39,929 nucleotides of DNA from Methylobacterium goesingense (GCF_022179225.1 NZ_BPQL01000065.1:1-39929), one strand, 5' to 3'; counted from the stretch's first letter, positions 1-9,688 are shown. Numbers and translations are program-made. Notes: a model not told the origin generated them from the sequence alone.

Positions 1-2059
<2,059 letters not shown>

Positions 2060-2063
<4 letters not shown>

Positions 2064-2911
2064 GCGGCGATCCGGCCGAGGCGCTGTCGGAAGTGCTGTC
2101 GGAGGCACTGGCCGCCGCCCTCGCGGCGGGCGAGCCGGCCGCCCTCGTTACCCTCTCGGAGGCACGGGGCTCGACGCCGCGGGAGGCCGGTGCTGCCATG
2201 CTGGTGATGCCGGAGCGAGTCGCCGGCACCATCGGGGGCGGCACCTGCGAGTGGGCGGGCATCGCGCGCGCCCGGGAACTCCTGGCGGCGGGCGAGGCCG
2301 AGGCTGAGGCCACCTTGCGCATGCCGCTCGGGCCCGAGACCGGGCAGTGCTGCGGCGGGCACGTGACCCTGGCGATCCACCGGGCCGATGCCCGCACCCT
2401 CGCGGCCCTGCGCGCCCGGGAGGCCGAGAGCGTGGCGCGGGCGCCCCTGGTGATGATCTACGGCGCCGGCCATGTCGGGCGCGCCCTGGCGGGCGCCCTC
2501 GACCCGCTGCCGTTCCGCACCCGGATCGTCGACGACCGGCCCGAGGAGATCGCGCGGGTCCCGGGCACCCGCGTCGCGCGCGTCGTCGGCTCGGCCAGGA
2601 CGGCGGCCGAGACCGCGCCTCCGGGGGCCGCGCACGTGGTGCTGACGCACAGCCACGCCCTCGACAGCCTGATCTGCGCCGCCCTGCTGGAGGCCGGCAC
2701 CTTCGCGTATCTCGGCCTGATCGGCTCGGCCACGAAGCGGGCGACGTTCCTCTCGGCCTTCCGGGAGATGGGCCTCGACGAGGCGGTGCTGGGCCGCCTC
2801 GTCTGCCCGATCGGAGGCCGCCAAATCGGGGGCCGCCAGTTGCGGGACAAGCGCCCCGCGATCATCGCCGCCCTGGTGGCTGCCGAACTGATCGGCGTCT
2901 TCGCCGGCTGA
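2060..2911 (+). CDS. xdhC: Xanthine dehydrogenase accessory protein XdhC
   Basis: Cytosolic factor that binds sulfurated molybdenum cofactor and inserts it into XdhB. It is 283 residues, normal for the family. The N-terminal domain shows the ARGSTPREAGA and GGGTCEW motifs and the cysteine pair in GQCCGGH; the C-terminal half has the Rossmann signature YGAGHVGRA and ends with the DKRPAIIAAL helix. The GTG start at 2060 overlaps the xdhB TGA by four bases; the same frame extends upstream only inside xdhB. Oddity: just before the DKRP helix the family usually has one short linker, but here a 15-bp unit (2810-2824) is repeated with two changes at 2825-2839, giving IGGRQ twice. Confidence 0.95.
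2810..2839 (+). repeat. In-frame 15-bp tandem duplication inside xdhC
   Basis: Two adjacent 15-bp units (2810-2824 and 2825-2839) differ at two positions and encode IGGRQ-IGGRQ. They lie in the linker before the C-terminal DKRPAIIAAL helix. Confidence 0.8.
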
Positions 2912-2993
2912 TCCGGGTTCCGGTCGATGGCTTCGGTCGACGCGCGCGGGCGGGCCTCGATGGGTCAGCCTCCTCGCGGTCCGGTCCGTGCCG

Positions 2994-3257
2994 TCAGGGG
3001 CGCGGCGGCGGCGGGGTCACCGGCGCCTCGGGCGGGGGCACCGGCACGCCCTCCGCCGGGATGCCGCCGGCCGAGGGGGGCACCGGAATCGCGTCGCCGC
3101 TGCGGATCGCCTCCGCCTCGTTGCGGGCGCCGGCCCGGCCCTCGGTGCCGCCCGGCGCGGTGGCGCCCTCCATGCCGGCCGGTGCCCCGACGCTCTGCGC
3201 GAGGGCCGGGCCGGCCAAGCCGAGGGACAGGGCGAGGAAAATCGTCAGGCGGGTCAT
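2994..3257 (-). CDS. Small secreted protein, APAG/APGG family, member 1
   Basis: An 87-residue protein of unknown function. Residues 1-20 form a clear Sec signal peptide (positively charged start, Leu/Ala core, cleavage after AxA). The mature part begins QSVGAPAG, continues with ATAPGGTEGRAGARN, and ends in a proline-rich tail (PVPPP...PPPPRP). The APAG-x(5)-APGG-xx-G-x-A-xx-R pattern is shared with the proteins at 3300-3521 and 9336-9584, so these are paralogues. A GGAG ribosome site lies nine bases before the ATG. It sits tail-to-tail with xdhC and is transcribed in the same direction as member 2. Periplasmic location is inferred from the signal peptide; no enzyme motif is visible. Confidence 0.7.
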   Translation of the reverse strand: MTRLTIFLALSLGLAGPALAQSVGAPAGMEGATAPGGTEGRAGARNEAEAIRSGDAIPVPPSAGGIPAEGVPVPPPEAPVTPPPPRP

Positions 3258-3299
3258 GTGTCGGGGCTCCGGGGACAGCGAGGGACGGAAGGGCTGGGA

Positions 3300-3521
3300 T
3301 CAGCGGCGGTGGCGGCGGATCATCCGGTGGCGGGCCTTGTGCTTGTGCCGCAGGGCCGCGCGTCCGCGCAGTCCGCCCGGGGCGGTGACGCGCGGCTGGC
3401 CGGCGGGCGCGATCAGGCTGCCCTGGGCCCTGGGGGCCGGCGTGAGGGCGAACAGCCCGGCCGTGAGAAGGGCAGCGGCGAGGGCGCACCCTGCGAGGCG
3501 GCTGGCCGGAAACCGGTGCAT
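3300..3521 (-). CDS. Small secreted basic protein, APAG/APGG family, member 2
   Basis: Unknown function. With the ATG at 3521 the protein is 73 residues: a signal peptide (MHRF... then an Ala/Leu-rich core ending near PRAQG), the family core IAPAGQPRVTAPGGLRGRA, and a very basic tail (RHKHKARHRMIRRHRR). The start at 3521 is preferred over the in-frame ATG at 3578. It puts the hydrophobic segment at the N-terminus and has a GGAGAGGACAGG purine stretch upstream. The basic His/Arg tail could bind an anionic envelope component or nucleic acid, but that is only a suggestion. It lies 42 bp upstream of member 1 on the same strand and may be co-transcribed. Confidence 0.6.
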   Translation of the reverse strand: MHRFPASRLAGCALAAALLTAGLFALTPAPRAQGSLIAPAGQPRVTAPGGLRGRAALRHKHKARHRMIRRHRR

Positions 3522-3640
3522 CGAATCCTGTCCTCTCCCGGGCCGGATGCCCGGATCGTCGCTCAAATCGTCGCTCAATCCATGAGCAAAGAACGTGCCG
3601 GATCAGCCTGGAAACACACGGCTTTGACCGGGCGCGCGCC

Positions 3641-4462
3641 TCAGCTTCCCCGATAGGTCTGGTAGCTCCACGGGCTCGCCACCAGGGGCACGTGGTAATG
3701 CCCTTCCGGATCGGCGACGCCGAAGCGCAGGCTCACGATATCGAGGAAGGGCGGCTCGGGCAGCCCCGGATGCGTGGCCCGGAAATGGTCGCCGATCCGG
3801 AAGCGCAAGTCGTAGGGCGCGATCGGCACCGGGCGGCCGCCGACCAGGGGCGCGTCGGTGCGCCCGTCCGCGTTGGTCTCCGCCCGGGCGATCAGGACGG
3901 TCTCGGTGTCCGAGACCCACTCGTGGAGTTCCACCTCCACCCCCGGCGCCGGCCGCCCCGTGACGGTGTCGAGGACGTGGGTCGAGATCCGGCCCGTGGT
4001 GCGGGGCATCCCGGCACCCTCGACCAGGGCGCAGAGGCGGATCGCGGCGATGCGAAGGACCTCGTCCTGCGCGGTGGCGCGCTCGGTCTCCGGATCGGAG
4101 GCGAGGCGGGCCGCGCAGGCGCGCAGCAGCGCGGCGCGGCCGTGGCGCTGGACGCAGAGGATGAACGGAAACCCGAACCTGTCCGTGTAGGCCGCGGTCA
4201 GGGCCGCGAAGCGGGCGTGTTCCGCCTCCGACAGCCGGTCGAGCCCGGCGCATTCGGGCTGGTTGGTCAGGAGAGCACGGCGCTCGGCGTCCGGGGCGGC
4301 TTCCAGCGCCTCCCGCAGGGCGGCGAGCAGTCCCTCCACGGTGGCGAAGGGCCGGCGTGCGGCCGCCGCCTCGGCGACCCGGGGCGCGTGCGCGAACACT
4401 GCGCCGAGAGCGGCGACGAAATCTTTGCGGGCGGCCCGGTTCAGGTCGTCGAGACTCGGCAT
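3641..4462 (-). CDS. UraD-UraH fusion (OHCU decarboxylase domain + 5-hydroxyisourate hydrolase)
   Basis: A fused protein of 273 residues for the two steps after urate oxidase. Residues 1-155 match OHCU decarboxylase (UraD), with the AYTDRFGFPFILCV core and the EVLRIAAIRL helix. Residues 157-273 are a complete transthyretin-like HIU hydrolase (UraH), with STHVLD (His162), GRTDAPL (Arg201), HYHVPL and the terminal YRGS signature. Oddity: UraD proteins normally have an HPDL(A/G)G motif followed by about 15 residues up to an EQAGL-like stretch. Here LLTNQPECAGLD (about 64-75) runs straight across, so the catalytic His-Pro and probably the catalytic Glu are absent; no alternative frame restores them. 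HIU hydrolase activity looks intact; decarboxylase activity is doubtful. An AGGA site lies seven bases before the ATG. Confidence 0.92.
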   Translation of the reverse strand: MPSLDDLNRAARKDFVAALGAVFAHAPRVAEAAAARRPFATVEGLLAALREALEAAPDAERRALLTNQPECAGLDRLSEAEHARFAALTAAYTDRFGFPFILCVQRHGRAALLRACAARLASDPETERATAQDEVLRIAAIRLCALVEGAGMPRTTGRISTHVLDTVTGRPAPGVEVELHEWVSDTETVLIARAETNADGRTDAPLVGGRPVPIAPYDLRFRIGDHFRATHPGLPEPPFLDIVSLRFGVADPEGHYHVPLVASPWSYQTYRGS

Positions 4463-4686
4463 GGGGCAATCCTGGACACGGGCCGGAGCGGGACGGCTTT
4501 CGCGAGGCGCTTTGCAGGCAACGGGCCATGTCGGGGCCGGCCCGGCTCGCCAGGGACGCCGAAATGTGGTCTTGCCCGCGATCCCGCCCCGTCGGTCGAC
4601 GCGTTCGCTCCCGGGGCTTCGCTGCTTGCGCCGGCGCGGGGTTTCATCGCAAACCGGCGGCGTCCGCGAAATCCGCTGAAGGCGCC

Positions 4687-5100
4687 ATGATCCGCAAGAC
4701 GCATCTCCCGCCCGACGCCACGCTGATCCAGGTCGCGGGCGAACTCGCCGAGCCCGAGGCGTACCTGCGCCGGCTGCTCGGCAACATGCGCTTCTGCCAG
4801 AAGCGGCACGGCGACGCCCTGGTGCGCATCGGCGTCACCGGCAAAGCGGGCCCCAAGGGGGGCGCGAAGGGGCTCAGCCCCTCCTACCGGATCGACTACC
4901 ACGCCGACGGGGTCGTCACCGTGTTCAACGGCTTCGGCGGCACCTCGCACAGCGCCTTCACCGAGACCAACGTCCGCGAGACGAACTGGAGCCGCGGCCA
5001 CGCCACGATCCAGGAGGTCCAGCGCCTCTACGACGACCTGCGCAAGGACGAACTGCACAAGGACGAACTGCACAAGGACGCCCCGCCGCGCGAGCCGTGA
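4687..5100 (+). CDS. Uncharacterised 137-residue protein
   Basis: I do not recognise a family. The protein is soluble, with no signal peptide or membrane segment. A mixed basic/aromatic core (MRFCQKRHGDALVRIGVTGK, then YRIDYHADGVVTVFNGFGGTSHSAFTETN) is followed by a charged C-terminal helix ending in a duplicated DELHK unit. The ATG at 4687 has GAAGG upstream and is preferred; upstream extension of the frame has shadow-like composition. It is divergent from the uraD-uraH fusion across a 224-bp gap (4463-4686) and convergent with the downstream hydrolase gene, seven bases apart. Its place in the purine cluster is the only functional hint. Confidence 0.75.
   Translation: MIRKTHLPPDATLIQVAGELAEPEAYLRRLLGNMRFCQKRHGDALVRIGVTGKAGPKGGAKGLSPSYRIDYHADGVVTVFNGFGGTSHSAFTETNVRETNWSRGHATIQEVQRLYDDLRKDELHKDELHKDAPPREP
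5044..5073 (+). repeat. Perfect 15-bp tandem duplication at the 3' end of the 137-residue gene
   Basis: Two identical 15-bp units (5044-5058 and 5059-5073) encode KDELH twice, followed by a partial third unit (aaggac). It is in frame and in the charged tail. Confidence 0.85.
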
Positions 5101-5107
5101 TCCCGGG

Positions 5108-7084
5108 TCAGGGCCGCTCCTCGGCCGCGCGGGCCGCCGCCACGAGGCGCTCGGCATCTTCCCGCAGGAGCAGGCGCTCGGCCACCAGCCCGTCCGCCGC
5201 GCGCGCGACGGCCGCCGCGTGGTCGCCCCTGGCCGGGTAGCGCTCCGCCAGGGACGGGCGCGGGTCGCCCTTCGCCTCGCGCTCGGCACGGGTCTCGGCC
5301 AGGGGCAGCCGGCTGCCCTCCCGGTCGCAGAGTTCGCCCGCCGGGAAGGGCTCCGCGTAGAGGTTCCAGCCCGTCAGGGTCGCGCGCGGGGCGGCGACGT
5401 CCGGCAGGCGGATGCCCGCGACCTCGTTTCCGTCGCCGTCGACCTGCGGCACCAGGGGCCGGTATTGCGGGCCGCTCTCCGGACGCGGGTCGAGCGCGTT
5501 CGAGAAGCGCACCACGGCGTTGGGCGCGTCGGGCAGGCGCAGGCCCGGCATGTAGGGAAAGCCCATCTCGGCGGCGGGCACCAGTGTCCCGTCCGCCAGG
5601 CGCGGCACGCGGCTCGGCGGCGGCGCGGTGCCGTGCGCGACCCAGTCCTCCAGGGCGACGAGGAGCGCGCGCAGGGCCGGGGCCGGACTGAGGACGTTGC
5701 GCGGGTGGAGGCACGGCCCCCGCGTCGAGGTCAGGCCGGCGCGCCCGTAATGGAAACCGCCGGCGACGAGGTAGGCCCGGGCGGTCTCGGGCAGCGCCAC
5801 GTCGGCCCGGCCGAGGGGGTCGGTGGTCAGGAGGGAGGCGCCCTTCTGCCAGTATTCCGTGCTGGTGTTGACCTCCATCAGCAGCGGGTCGAACCCGTCC
5901 CCGCGCAGGAGCGCGCCGGTCCGGCCCGTGACGGGGTCGTGCTGGGCGGCGGCCGAGAACGGGAAGGCGTTCTCGGGGTAGAGGTGATCCTCGTGCTGGG
6001 TGTTGGTGCGCGAGGGCTGGCCGAAGCGGGCGTTCAGGTAGACGCCGCCGATGCCGGAGATGTGCAGCAGCATCCCGTCGAAGACGCGGGCCCCCGCCTC
6101 GTCCTGGTTGAAGCCCTGGTGGACGAAATCGCGCAGGAAGCGCCCGCTCTGGGAGATGCCCAGGGCCACCGCGTGGCGGATCACCCCGCCCGCCGGGTTG
6201 CCGGCGGAGGCCGGCCCCCGCAGGGCCGCCACCACGTCGCGGGTGGCGGAAAAGCCGATGCCGAGCACCTTCGGGTTCGCTGCCGGATAGGTGAGCGTGT
6301 AGAGCGTGCCGGGCTCCGGCTTCACGCTGGCGGGCAGGAGGCGCAGTTCCCCTGGTCCCGCGAAGGTCCAGGCGCCGTCCGGAACGGTGCGGGGGGTGTC
6401 GGCCTCCCGGCGGCGCACCGTCAGGCGGGCCCCCGCCTTGTCGGTGGTCTGGGCCTTGAAGGTGAGGAAGAACGGCGCCTCGGGTGGGCCACGGGTGGCG
6501 CTGACGAGTTCGTCGCGCACGGTCTCGACGATGGGCGCCCCGTTCCGTGTCGCCACCGGCACGTCGATGGCCATGCCGCCCTGCTGGCGCAGGGCCTCCG
6601 CTTCCCAGCCCGACCAGACCACGGTGTCGCCCCGGCGCAGGACGAGGGCGGTGCCCGCATCCCCGGCGCTCTTTGGATCGTTCACCGCCTGGGCGGCCTG
6701 CGCGGGCGCGTCGAGGACCCAGTTGAACAGGAACTTGCGGCCCCGATTGACGACCTCGTAGAGCAGCGTGCCGCTGGCCCGGGCGGGGTCCTTCGGCCGC
6801 AGCAGGAAGACGTCGGTGCGGTATTCCACGCGGCCGGCGGCGTTGCGGGGCGCGAGCGCGATGTCGACGATGCCGGCGTTGCGCGGGTCGGCCGGATCGA
6901 GTTCGCCGCGCGCCACGCCGACGACGCGTTCGTAGGCGCCGGCCTCGCCGAAGCTCATGCCATCGGCGAAGGGCTCCACGGACTGGATCTCGAAGGCGGT
7001 GACCCGTGCCCATGCGGGTGGCGCGGCGATCCCCACGAAGAGGGCGCCCGATAGGACGCCCGAGAGGGCGGAGACCTTGCGCAT
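5108..7084 (-). CDS. Secreted alpha/beta-hydrolase domain protein
   Basis: A 658-residue protein of the large alpha/beta-hydrolase-domain family often annotated only as such (Abhydrolase_10-like); the substrate is unknown. Residues 1-27 are a signal peptide (LSGALFVGIAAPPAWA), so it is exported. The catalytic elbow is in the middle of the protein: GISQSGRFLRDFV, with the middle Ser as likely nucleophile. GFHYGRAG and a His-containing ARGDHAAAV segment follow nearer the C-terminus. A GAGGA ribosome site lies seven bases before the ATG. It is divergent from the permease gene across 164 bp that must hold both promoters. A role in purine use is only suggested by position. Confidence 0.88.
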   Translation of the reverse strand: MRKVSALSGVLSGALFVGIAAPPAWARVTAFEIQSVEPFADGMSFGEAGAYERVVGVARGELDPADPRNAGIVDIALAPRNAAGRVEYRTDVFLLRPKDPARASGTLLYEVVNRGRKFLFNWVLDAPAQAAQAVNDPKSAGDAGTALVLRRGDTVVWSGWEAEALRQQGGMAIDVPVATRNGAPIVETVRDELVSATRGPPEAPFFLTFKAQTTDKAGARLTVRRREADTPRTVPDGAWTFAGPGELRLLPASVKPEPGTLYTLTYPAANPKVLGIGFSATRDVVAALRGPASAGNPAGGVIRHAVALGISQSGRFLRDFVHQGFNQDEAGARVFDGMLLHISGIGGVYLNARFGQPSRTNTQHEDHLYPENAFPFSAAAQHDPVTGRTGALLRGDGFDPLLMEVNTSTEYWQKGASLLTTDPLGRADVALPETARAYLVAGGFHYGRAGLTSTRGPCLHPRNVLSPAPALRALLVALEDWVAHGTAPPPSRVPRLADGTLVPAAEMGFPYMPGLRLPDAPNAVVRFSNALDPRPESGPQYRPLVPQVDGDGNEVAGIRLPDVAAPRATLTGWNLYAEPFPAGELCDREGSRLPLAETRAEREAKGDPRPSLAERYPARGDHAAAVARAADGLVAERLLLREDAERLVAAARAAEERP

Positions 7085-7248
7085 GTGCGTGTCCTCGATG
7101 CCGTCAGCGTCTCGTTCCGCGCTGTTGGGCGGATCTTACACGCGGGACGGCCCCGGTCGAGCACGCGGCGCGGGCCCGCGGGTGGCACGTGGCTTGCGCA
7201 CCGTCCGTCCACAGGAGCCGTCACGGCTCGCAGACGAGGGATCGACGC

Positions 7249-8634
7249 GTGGCCCACGGCTCCTCCCATCCGACGGCAGCCGCGCCGGTCGTCGAAGCTC
7301 CGCCGGTCGCAGAGGTTCCGCCGGTGGCGCTGGGTCTCCTCGGGCTCCAGCACGTGCTGGTCATGTATGCGGGCGCCGTGGCGGTGCCGCTCATCGTCGG
7401 GCGCGCCCTCGGGCTGCCGCCCGAGCAGGTGGCGATGCTGGTGAGTGCCGACCTGTTCGCCTGCGGCCTCGCCACCCTGATCCAGAGCTGGGGCCTGCCC
7501 GGCATCGGCATCCGCATGCCGGTGATGATGGGCGTGACCTTCGCGGCGGTGACGCCGATGATCGCCATGGGCACCAACCCGGCCCTCGGGCTCACGGGCA
7601 TCTACGGCGCGGTCATCGTGGCCGGGCTGTTCGCCCTTTTCGTCGCGCCCCTGGTGGGCCGGCTGCTGCCGCTGTTCCCGCCCGTCGTCACCGGCACGGT
7701 GATCCTCGTCATCGGCATCTCGCTGATGCGGGTGGGCGTGAACTGGGCCGCGGGCGGGGTCGGCAACCCGCGCTACGGGGCGCTGCTCTACCTCGGCATC
7801 GCGCTGTTCGTCCTCCTGGTGATCCTGGCGCTGACCCGCTTCACGCGCGGCTTCGTGGCCTCGGCCTCGGTGCTGATCGGCATCGTCGCCGGCATGGCGG
7901 CGGCGGGCCTGCTCGGCCTCGTCGACCTGTCGCGGGTGGCCTCGGCCCCGTGGTTCGACGTGGTGCGCCCCTTCGCCTTCGGCGTGCCGAAGTTCGATCT
8001 CGTGGCCGGGCTCACCCTCTGCCTCGTCATGGTGGTGGTGATGATCGAATCCACCGGCATGTTCCTGGCGCTCGCCGAGATCACCGGCGAGACGGTGGAT
8101 GAGCCTCGCTTGGTCCGGGGCCTGCGGGCGGACGGCCTCGGCACCGTGCTGGGCGGCGTGTTCAACACCTTCCCGTACACCTCGTTCTCGCAGAACATCG
8201 GTCTCGTCGGCGTCACCGGCGTACGCTCGCGCTGGGTCACGGTGGTGGGCGGCGGCGTGATGCTGGTCCTCGGCCTCATCCCGAAGCTCGCCGCCTTGGT
8301 GGAGGCCGTGCCGCCCTGCGTGCTCGGCGGCGCGGGCCTCGTCATGTTCGGCATGGTCGCGGCCACGGGCGCGCGCATCCTCGGCGCGGTGGATTTTTCC
8401 GGCAACCGCAACAACCTGTTCATCGTCGCGGTTTCGGTGGGCTTCGGGCTGATCCCCCTGGTCGCGCCGAACTTCTTCAAGCAGATGCCCGACGCCCTCC
8501 ACCCCCTGCTCGAATCCGGCATCCTCCTCGCCGCCCTGTCGGCGCTGGCCCTGAACCTGTTCTTCAACGGTCTCGGCAGCCAAGCCGGCGCCCGCGCCGA
8601 GGCGGCCCGCCTCGCCCACGCCGCCGAGGCGTGA
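7249..8634 (+). CDS. NCS2-family xanthine/urate (nucleobase:cation) permease
   Basis: Inner-membrane importer of 461 residues with about 12-14 hydrophobic segments. NCS2 signatures are clear: the QHVLVMYAG segment near the N-terminus is typical of xanthine and urate carriers. The MIESTGMFLALAEITGE segment carries the conserved Glu of TM8, and SQNIGLVGVTGVRSRWV matches the TM10 family signature. The GTG at 7249 with GAGGG nine bases upstream is chosen because the longer frame has no plausible protein content before it. Neighbours (xdhBC, uraD-uraH and a urate oxidase scrap 41 bp downstream) favour xanthine or urate as substrate. Uracil remains possible because the rut operon in this window has no rutG of its own. 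Confidence 0.9.
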   Translation: MAHGSSHPTAAAPVVEAPPVAEVPPVALGLLGLQHVLVMYAGAVAVPLIVGRALGLPPEQVAMLVSADLFACGLATLIQSWGLPGIGIRMPVMMGVTFAAVTPMIAMGTNPALGLTGIYGAVIVAGLFALFVAPLVGRLLPLFPPVVTGTVILVIGISLMRVGVNWAAGGVGNPRYGALLYLGIALFVLLVILALTRFTRGFVASASVLIGIVAGMAAAGLLGLVDLSRVASAPWFDVVRPFAFGVPKFDLVAGLTLCLVMVVVMIESTGMFLALAEITGETVDEPRLVRGLRADGLGTVLGGVFNTFPYTSFSQNIGLVGVTGVRSRWVTVVGGGVMLVLGLIPKLAALVEAVPPCVLGGAGLVMFGMVAATGARILGAVDFSGNRNNLFIVAVSVGFGLIPLVAPNFFKQMPDALHPLLESGILLAALSALALNLFFNGLGSQAGARAEAARLAHAAEA

Positions 8635-8674
8635 GACGCTCCGGTCTCCGCACGCGCGGACACGCATCAGGCCA

Positions 8675-8845
8675 TTGACGACGACGCGCTAGGGCAAGGG
8701 TCGCGTCCGCGTGCTCCGCCTCGCCCGGGACTGCGACCGGCATGCCGTGCGCGAACCGACCCTGACGGTGCTGCTGGAGGGCGATTTCGCGGCGGCCTGG
8801 GCGGCGGGTGACAGCCGCCGGGTCGTGGCCACCGACAGCATCAAG
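8675..8845 (+). pseudogene. Urate oxidase (uricase) N-terminal remnant
   Basis: From a possible TTG start the frame reads MTTTR-stop-GKGRVRVLRLARD..., then HAVREPTLTVLLEGDFAAAW, AGDSRRVVATDSIK, and loses similarity at 8846. This matches the first 57 or so residues of cofactor-independent urate oxidase, whose N-terminus reads R-Y-G-K-x-R-V-R-V and later TDT(I/M)KN. The conserved Tyr codon is TAG here (8690-8692), and about 240 C-terminal residues, including the catalytic His region, are gone. The Lys and Thr of the catalytic dyad survive in the scrap. It begins 41 bp after the permease stop, in the same direction, as if once the next gene of that operon. Confidence 0.85.
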
Positions 8846-8890
8846 GTGATCTGGGTTCCGGTTGATCGCTTCGGTCGGCCTGGTCGGAAC

Positions 8891-8920
8891 GGGTCCCCTC
8901 TCCCGAAGGAGAGAGGACCC
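8891..8920. repeat. Inverted repeat (hairpin), possibly an interspersed element or terminator
   Basis: A 12-base arm gggtcccctctc (8891-8902) pairs with gagagaggaccc (8909-8920) with one mismatch and a six-base loop. There is no T tract, so a rho-independent terminator is uncertain. CT/GA-rich hairpins of this form recur between genes in many GC-rich proteobacteria (from memory, not checked). Confidence 0.55.
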
Positions 8921-9132
8921 GCGCCAGAACTCAAACACTTCAGCCGGTAACCAATTGAGCGATCCGATTCCCGCCGCGGTGGCACGGCCATCGAGGCCGT
9001 CGGTGAATCTCGATCCAGGCCGTTCGCCGTCGCCGGTCCCGCGCGTCACTCGGGGCGTGCCGAAGCGCACGCGGCAGTCGAGAATTGTGCCAAGTCCAGC
9101 TCGCGACTGCCGAAACAACGAGCTGTCGGGTA

Positions 9133-9156
9133 AAATATTGAAATACAACAATATTT
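9133..9156. repeat. A/T-rich inverted repeat
   Basis: Perfect 8-base arms aaatattg (9133-9140) and caatattt (9149-9156) with an eight-base loop, in a locally A/T-rich stretch about 180 bp upstream of the gene at 9336. It could be a protein-binding site; no known operator was recognised. Confidence 0.5.
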
Positions 9157-9275
9157 CGACTTATGACAATCGCGGCCTTGCAGCTTGGGCGGAGTTTCTC
9201 AAAGTCTGCCTATCCTTCATGCACGTTTCGCGAGCATATCCTGTTGTTTTACGCAGCAAAGGTGCTCATTTTTCA

Positions 9276-9301
9276 GGAACTCGAACGCTGCCTCTCGCGT
9301 C
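9276..9301 (+). promoter_or_regulatory. Possible EcfG-type (general stress) promoter
   Basis: GGAAC at 9276-9280, then 17 bases, then CGTC at 9298-9301. This differs by one base from the GGAAC-N16/17-CGTT pattern of alphaproteobacterial EcfG sigma factors. It lies 35 bp upstream of the ATG at 9336. A single short match is weak evidence. Confidence 0.25.
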
Positions 9302-9335
9302 TTCGCGACAGCCGTTCAGATCCAGGACTTGAGCC

Positions 9336-9584
9336 ATGATCCACCCCCGCCTCACCGCAGCCCTCGCACTCACCCTCGGCCTTTCGGCCTCGGGCGCCTT
9401 CGCCCAGAGCTACAATGCCCCCGCGGGCATCCCCGCCGCCGTGGCACCGGGCGGCCTCGAGGGTCAGGCCGCCGGCCGTAACCTGTCCGAGCTTCGCAAC
9501 CGCGGCCAGTTCATCGTGCCGCAGGACGCGCGCGGCGAGATAAGCACGGGTTCGGTCCGTGCCCGCCACGGCGACCGCTTCTGA
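9336..9584 (+). CDS. Small secreted protein, APAG/APGG family, member 3
   Basis: An 82-residue protein of unknown function. A signal peptide covers residues 1-23 (LTLGLSASGAFA, cleavage before QSYNAPAG). The mature part follows the same pattern as the two proteins at 2994-3257 and 3300-3521: APAGIPAAVAPGGLEGQAAGRN. A polar tail rich in Arg, Gln and Asp follows, without cysteines or membrane segments. It has its own upstream region (A/T-rich, possible stress promoter) and is followed by a strong terminator at 9651-9682, so it is probably a single-gene unit. The two nearest paralogues are about 6 kb away on the other strand. Confidence 0.75.
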   Translation: MIHPRLTAALALTLGLSASGAFAQSYNAPAGIPAAVAPGGLEGQAAGRNLSELRNRGQFIVPQDARGEISTGSVRARHGDRF

Positions 9585-9650
9585 GGAAGGCCCGCGCCGG
9601 CAGGTCCGGTCGAGGCCCACCGGCCTCCCTCCGGGCACGTCGCGACGACG

Positions 9651-9688
9651 AAGGCCGGCGCTCCATTGCGAGCGCCGGCCTTCTTTAT
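9651..9688 (+). terminator. Rho-independent terminator
   Basis: A perfect 12-base stem aaggccggcgct (9651-9662) / agcgccggcctt (9671-9682) with an eight-base loop, followed by ctttat. It lies between the small secreted gene (+) and rutF (-), which converge here, and could serve both. Confidence 0.85.

Larger units (their letters stand above)
8846..9335. other. Non-coding stretch after the uricase remnant
   Basis: No credible gene. The first part holds a GC-rich hairpin (8891-8920). The second part (about 9110-9290) is clearly richer in A/T than the rest of the window. It contains an A/T-rich inverted repeat (9133-9156) and leads into the small secreted protein gene at 9336. Confidence 0.7.

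Noticed and set aside
6955..8667. 570-codon open frame antisense to the permease gene
   Set aside because: Extremely charged low-complexity translation, no domain, opposite a clear NCS2 transporter.
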